64,000 nt of DNA from Sacculina carcini (Eukaryota > Arthropoda > Thecostraca > Sacculinidae). The first letter of the stretch is position 1. Every line of letters starts with the position of its first letter. Below, one piece after another: positions 58,904 to 64,000 of this stretch. The notes below the pieces were generated by a model, which was not told where the DNA came from, did not search any database, and saw only the letters and a list, made by a program, of their open reading frames with translations. A program made the position numbers and the translations under genes. The stretch covers positions 6,064,485-6,128,484 of the forward strand of contig OU696597.1 in NCBI GenBank assembly GCA_916048095.2. The letters are read 5' to 3'.

Positions 58904-59192
58904 TCACTCAATAGCACACGAACACGTAAACAAGGGTAAAGGTACAAACAGTGGTTTAGAGGGAACGAGGAAAGCACGACCGTTCGCGGAGAAAGTTCAC
59001 ACAAGACTCGCTTCAAACTTAACCGCAGACACCCAGAGAAGTTCTTCATTACCTTTCCCAGAACTCGTTGTAGACAATTCAATTTTTTCGTCAGAGGTCC
59101 CTCACTCTGGAATAATTTGGACATTACACTAAAAAACTGTCCTAGTATAAAAACGTTTAAGTTAAAGTTGAGAAAGACTCTCATGTATAAAT

Positions 59193-59883
59193 GACTCTCC
59201 ACTGAAAGTCGGGTGCGCCTCCACACCTTCACATCGTCGCAATACAGGCACCAGCGGGACAGGGATGCGCCAATATGGAAATGTGCGTGTGTGTGTGTTT
59301 TGTGTACTGTTTATGTGCGTAAGTATACATGTGTAGGTGTACATTCATGTATGTGTGTGCGTGTGTGTGTGAGTGTGTTACTGTAAACGAGCATGTATGT
59401 GGAAGATCGTAGATCGGTCTCTTTGGACGAGCCGATAAGCCACTGTTGGTTTTGGCCACTTTATAATGATATGTTTCAACTTAAATTGAATATGTCCAAT
59501 ACAATGAGCAATGAACAATGAACTGTTCTGTATTTTGTATTCATACGCAGTGTGTGTGTAAAATTATACTAAAACAGATGGCAGGTACGGTGCATACCTT
59601 GATTGATCCAAACCACGAACTACAAAATAATATATACTGAACCTATTAGTGATTGGTGCGAATGTAAAATCAACTGCTATATGCTGTATTTTCCCCGGGT
59701 ATAAGATACCATTTTTGGTCAAAATATTCGCTTTATAATAGCGGGTTTTCTACACACGGCAGTTAGTCTTTAAGCGCCAAAATGTACTAGCGCCAGAATT
59801 TTCGCCTAAAAACTCAAACACGAGGAAATACGGTACATGCAAATATATTTCATTACTGATATATTTTCATGCATATAAGTTTG
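59193..59883. other. non-coding, GT microsatellite
   Basis: A (GT)n-rich tract lies at about 59281-59400. The rest is AT-rich without recognised features. Confidence 0.5.
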
Positions 59884-61600
59884 TGTTTAGGTGTTCCCCA
59901 AATACAAACACAAATATCAACGTGAATTCCTTGTTAAACCATACTATTTACATACATCACAATAACTTTTATAACAACTAAAACCATACAATCACAACAC
60001 CATCCTCATTCCGCAACCTTCAAACACCTCTTTTCGATTGCCGCGTTGCCAACAGCATTCAGTCGCAAACTTGGTTGCCACCTTGGTGGAAACGTCACTT
60101 CCTCCCCTCCGTAGTTTCAGACATCACTCTGACATAGTCCCTCAGGAACCTCTGTGGTTTTCGCATCCTCACAGGATACCGTCGCTGTGGTTCGCTGATC
60201 CCACCGTCCTGATGTCTTCTCGTCGATTCGTGATCGGTCTCTTCATGGATTTCTGGGATTATCCGCCTCGTAGCCGAGTGGCTACGACGCACGCTCTGTG
60301 CACGAGAGGTCCAGGGTTCGATTCCCTGGCCAGGTGAAACGTTTGGGTCCGTTTCTGAAAGGGTAGCCCAATTGTCGCAATGCGGGTTTTGTGTGCGCGC
60401 AGCCGTGCAGTTTTTGTGCTGGTGGTGACTGCAAACCCGTGCGGCCGGACCTGCGGTGTGCCAGCCGGGGCCGTGAGGCTTTGCCCCCGCATAAATTCAC
60501 GCGAAAATTAGCCTCTCCACTGCTGTGTTCAAATGCGTAAATTTATATTTTATATATATTTCTGGGAAGCCTTCATCAGCAGCATCAGCCGATTGTCCGA
60601 TGTAAAGCGGCAGCAGTTGATTGACATGACGTTACCAATGTCCCAAATCTGTTTTGATGATATAGACGTTTCTGTATTCTCTGACAACAACACCATCAAT
60701 CCACTTCGGACCACGCGAATAATTCCTGGTGAACATATTCGTGTTGATGTCGAAATTACTTTTGTTGCTAGTTAAGTATCTCGGCGTCTTTTTCGACCGT
60801 GGCACTAGCTGGTCCAACCTTGTCTTGGACTCTGCCATGAAGTACCTCCGCCGGTGATTTATCGTCTAGACCGTCCATAGGTAACATTCAATATGTCATC
60901 AGAATTGTTCTTAAAACAGCCGTTAGGTCAGGCTGGTCTTTGTGATGATAATTTTTCTTTAATTCTTGTTTCAAAGTTTGCACAAATCTTTCCGCTTCAC
61001 CATTTGACGCCGGGTGGAACGGAGGAGCTGTAACGTGCTCAATTCCGCACTCTGCGCAGAATGTTTCAAACTCGTCACTAGTGAACTGTGCTCCGTTATC
61101 TGACACAATTGTCTCCGGATAACCTTCAATGGCAAATATGTCTGACAATTGCTGAATAGTATCCGCAGAGGTATCTCCCCACGCTCATTTTTGCAACATA
61201 TGAAAATTTTGAATGGTAGTTCACACATACCAACCACATTTGATTCATAAACGGTCCAGCATAATCGACGTGCACGCATGACCAGGGATGGTCAGTTTTC
61301 GGCCGCGAATGATAGGTTTTCCTCGGCTCATTTGCGTTCTCTCTACACGCCTGGCAATGCCATGTCTGGTGATGCCGCCATTTGAGTTTTTTAAACCCCC
61401 AATATATCTTAAACTCAGTATTCAACGCAACACTCACTTGATCCCACTCCTGACACCACTTTCTTGTTTAGGTGTTCCCTAAATACAAAAACAAATATCA
61501 ATGTGCATTCTCTGTTAAACCATACTATTTACATACATCACAATAACTTTTACAACAACTACAACCATACAATCACACCATCCTCATTCCGCAACCCACA
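59884..61600 (-). mobile_element. Ty3/Gypsy fossil, internally deleted (Gypsy-C)
   Basis: Direct repeats at 59884-60020 and 61465-61597 (AGGTGTTCCCYAAATACAAA and onward) are LTR parts; the 3' LTR spans about 59884-60097. On the minus strand the 5' LTR is followed by a primer-site-like TGGTGTCAGGAGTGGGA, then directly by integrase: DYAGPFMNQM, SDNGAQFTSDEF, HPASNGEAERF and a GPKW-type tail. A basic C-terminal end (QRRYPVRMRKPQRF) precedes a purine tract GGAGGGGAGGAAG. Gag, protease and RT are missing. Broken and old. A SINE lies inside at 60259-60558. Confidence 0.8.
60259..60558 (+). mobile_element. tRNA-derived SINE, 300 bp, second family
   Basis: Exact 10-bp target duplication ATTTCTGGGA at 60249-60258 and 60559-60568. 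The head carries CGTAGCCGAGTGGCTACGAC (A box) and GGGTTCGATTCCCTGG (T arm with B box) at about 60266-60338. The anticodon arm is imperfect, so this is a SINE head and not a working tRNA gene. The roughly 190-bp body is GC-rich; the tail is AT-rich (AAATTTATATTTTATAT). It interrupts the coding tail of Gypsy-C. Confidence 0.85.
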
Positions 61601-61843
61601 ACAACCTGTTGTTGTTGTAGCTTGATAGAGCGCGTCGGCCGGTTCCGACCACTTTGCGCTGCAAAGTAATTCGTCAGTCACAAACGTCAGTCATATGTCA
61701 ATGATTATAAAAGGAGACGATAAAAGAAAGATTAAAATGGTGATATGTGAAAGTGATGCTGAAAACTTATAAAACTATCATATGGTTTAAAGCTTTCACC
61801 GAGTTTCCTCACAGTTTGTTGGCTATTGTGAAGTTTGTATGCG

Positions 61844-61885
<42 letters not shown>

Positions 61886-62044
61886 TGTTTGTCTTTGTGT
61901 GTGCGTCAAAGTGTATGTACGAGCAAGTGTGATTTAGTGTGTGCTATCCTTGTTCGTTGTCCAGTGCTTGAAGCGGCGTCACGTGACTCGTACACTTTAA
62001 GGTTATATAAGCGCTGTGTTCCATTGTGAAGGAGGAGTGAGTGA
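61601..62044. other. non-coding stretch with (GT)n
   Basis: A perfect GT run of about 20 units lies near 61843-61883. The region right of it may be the 3' UTR of the minus-strand LINE. Confidence 0.5.
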
Positions 62045-64000
62045 TCAGTTGCGGCCGTGAGAACTGAGCGTGCGCTTGAGTGAGTTGTGGTGCGAGATTG
62101 GTGGATTATTGTGTGTGGTGTGTGTGCGTATATTCCAGTGAACCTGTGCGCGAGTGTGCACGCAATATACAGGTGTTTTTTTAATTACAGCTATACCTGT
62201 TCGGAAAACAAAGTCAACGAGGTGTTTGAGAAGAGAGGGGTTGTTTGTTCCCAATAAACTCTCCTTGTTGAACGGTAGGCTGCTACTGCGGCAATACCCG
62301 CGTAATAGCTCGCGATGCTCATCATACCGTGTACAGTCTAGAAGTGCATGCTCAATGGATAGGACGGCATTACAATATGAACAGTGGGGAGGTGGAGTGT
62401 GTTCCATTATGTACCCGTGAGTCAATCTGGATTGACCGAGGCGAAGTCTAGTCAGTAAGACCTCCGTTCTTCGAGGTAAAGAACTCACTGCTGACCAGGG
62501 GCCTATATCTCTAGTAACATCGCCCAGCTTGAATTGACGCCGTTTCTGTTGCCAGTCCAGTCTAACCAACGCTCGGATGTGATCGTCGACTAACTAATTT
62601 GTTAGGACTTTATTCAAAGGATACGGCTGTACCTCGTCCTCACCCAGAGCACGTTTGGCTTCGGCAACAGCCACCTCGTTACCGGTAATTCCACGGTGAG
62701 CAGGTACCCACACCAAATCACAAATTTTGCCAGCTGTCACAATGTGTCTAAAAAGATATAAAATACGATGATGAATAAAATCAGGTGATGAGGGATGTTA
62801 TAAATGCTGGAGTCCCGACTTGCAATCGGAAATGACAAAAACTTTGGTATAATATTGACTCTCGACGTATTCAAAGGCTTTAAAAATGGCGTACATTTCG
62901 GCGTGGAAGTCCGTGGCGTAGGAAAACAGGCGGTAACGGAAAACTTCCTGGTACCCATGAAGCCAGTGTCTTACCACCACGGCACATCCCACCTTGTCCT
63001 CTCGTTTGGATCCATCGGTGTAAATATGAACGTACCCACTGTTGTTATGGTAAAATTCTGCGAACCGGTCCTGAACCTCGTAATCAGTTATTGACTCGGA
63101 TTTCTCTGTGAATAGATATCTGGTCGCAGGAGTACGCATTGCCCATGGTGCAGGTAAAGGGGACGAACATATTTGCATCTCATTTGGCACCGATACGCCT
63201 ATCTCAGCCGACTTAGCTAAGACCCTTCTCGAAAAAGTAGAAGCCAGTATACGATGTCTCTTGGTGTGCTGATTGGATGGAATGGGATTTAAATCTAAAA
63301 TCGATCGACTAAAATTATTCGCGCGGATAAAATTTTTAAAAGCATATCGTAACATGAGTTTTGTTCTCCGTACGTCCAGTGCCGGGATGCCTGTGTATGC
63401 GCGCATGGCCTCGACTGGTGATGACCTGAAAGCACCGGAGATCAATCGGAGACCTTCGTTTTGAATGGTCTCCAACTGGTTTAGACTCGACGGGCTTGCG
63501 GAGGAGTACACCTGCACACCATAATCTATGACGGGTAATACCAAGGCCTTGTAGACTCTTTGTAGCACGTATGTGCTACCGCCAGCGTAACGTGTACCCG
63601 CAATGACTCGCATCACATTGTGCCTCTTCGCGCATCGTGCCTCTTCGCGCATCGTGCTCGTAGCCGGTATATGTGCTGCTGCATATTTAGCTTCTTATCC
63701 AGCGTGACACCTAGAAACCTATGAGATTCGGTGTAGGGTATGGGTTTCCCTGCCACTGTGAGTACAGGACCAGTTCTGAAGTTTTCGACCGTATACAACA
63801 CAGCGGCTGACTTTCTACCCGAGAACTCGAGGCCATTTCTGTCAGCCCAGGATGAGAGCATGTCCAGGGTTGCCTGCAGAAGAGAGCTCATGGTGCACAC
63901 ATTGCTACCACTGATCCAAATGGCGCTGTCATCCGCATACAAGGAGTACGATACACCTGTGAATACTTCATTGAACATATCATTTAACATTATATTGAAT
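62045..64000 (-). mobile_element. I-type LINE with RNase H, leaves the window (LINE-G)
   Basis: From 63990 downwards the minus strand encodes RT (SLYADDSAIWISGS active site, FLGVTLDKKLNM), then the RT tail (VLPVIDYGVQVYSS), RNase H (YTDGSKREDKVG, FHAEMYAIFKAFEYVE, ISDCKSGLQHL, VWVPAHRGITGNE) and a cysteine/histidine tail (CSYCNAVLSIEHALLDC, about 62330). A 17-bp tandem duplication (GTGCCTCTTCGCGCATC, 63618-63651) shifts the RT frame, and RNase H and tail are in different frames, so it is inactive. It differs from LINE-D in sequence but has the same domain plan. Confidence 0.85.

Larger units (their letters stand above)
54095..58960 (-). mobile_element. CR1-like LINE with two intact ORFs (LINE-E)
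   Basis: Minus-strand non-LTR element inside LINE-F, with ORF1 (57080-58903) and ORF2 (54177-57068) 11 bp apart. The left boundary is at an A run of about 24 (54070-54094) on the plus strand, where sequence before the run belongs to LINE-F; the right boundary is only approximate. It is the best preserved element in the window and the only LINE whose endonuclease and RT are both open. Target duplications could not be fixed. Confidence 0.85.
46640..59192 (+). mobile_element. jockey/CR1-group LINE split by two later insertions (LINE-F)
   Basis: The plus strand shows the ORF1 C-terminal region (VYINEHLTPANSQLLYEIRQ, about 46690-46740), GT-rich tandem repeats, and the APE endonuclease at 47519-48499 (IHINARSL, AVTETWFDD, FILGDFNVN, SDHTPIF). 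A linker reaches about 48905. RT resumes at 52402 (DGFNNFFVNIG, NYRPISLL), then CQYGFQSGKS, FVDLKKAFDTVNH, GVPQGSILGP and LFADDTTLF, to about 54060. The C-terminal tail reappears at about 59030-59192 (FFVRGPSLWNNLD, then a stop). Interruptions are Gypsy-B copy 3 (48914-52401) and LINE-E (about 54095-58960). A roughly 75-bp insertion flanked by TATCACAGTTT copies near 52820-52905 breaks the RT frame. The 5' part of ORF1 is missing. Confidence 0.85.

Noticed and set aside
60266-60338. Functional tRNA gene
   Set aside because: A and B boxes are good but the acceptor and anticodon arms do not pair fully, and a 300-bp unit with target duplications surrounds it, so it is a SINE head.

Overview
The window looks like a repeat-dominated piece of an animal genome, most likely an invertebrate. 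BEL/Pao and Ty3/Gypsy elements, several LINE lineages, hAT transposons and tRNA-derived SINEs are mixed with a few host coding pieces: an ankyrin plus SOCS-box gene fragment and two secreted trypsin-fold serine protease copies. Nothing seen is bacterial or viral in organisation. The species cannot be named from the sequence; an arthropod-like invertebrate is a guess from the repeat mix and the single-exon, TATA-driven protease.

Layout. 1-2.2 kb: right part of a hAT-type transposon and microsatellites. 2.2-3.1 kb: TATA-like region, tandem repeats, an unknown 131-residue ORF and a LINE scrap. 3.1-5.8 kb: CR1/L2-like LINE, minus strand. 6.9-12.8 kb: BEL/Pao fossil, minus strand. 12.8-14.1 kb: LINE scraps, one split by a small hAT MITE with an 8-bp target duplication. 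14.8-16.7 kb: probable host ASB-type exons (SOCS box, ankyrin repeat), minus strand. 16.9-21 kb: SINE, hAT fragment and Gypsy fossil. 21.3-27 kb: a CR1/L2-like LINE with a 2A-like motif, joined to an I-type LINE with RNase H. 27-39.6 kb: a nested stack in which Gypsy-B is split by Gypsy-A, which carries two hAT elements and a retroposon; one hAT carries a SINE. 39.8-45 kb: one intact serine protease gene and a broken paralogue, with a hAT MITE between them. 46.4-59.2 kb: one plus-strand LINE split by a young, rearranged Gypsy element and by a minus-strand CR1-like LINE with two open frames. 59.9-61.6 kb: small Gypsy fossil with a tRNA-derived SINE inside. 62-64 kb: an I-type LINE leaving the window.

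The genes do not form an operon or pathway. The two proteases are paralogues that share strand, promoter layout and pocket changes. The rest is an archive of insertions whose relative order can be read from who interrupts whom. All family assignments are from protein motifs read by eye; no database search was run.
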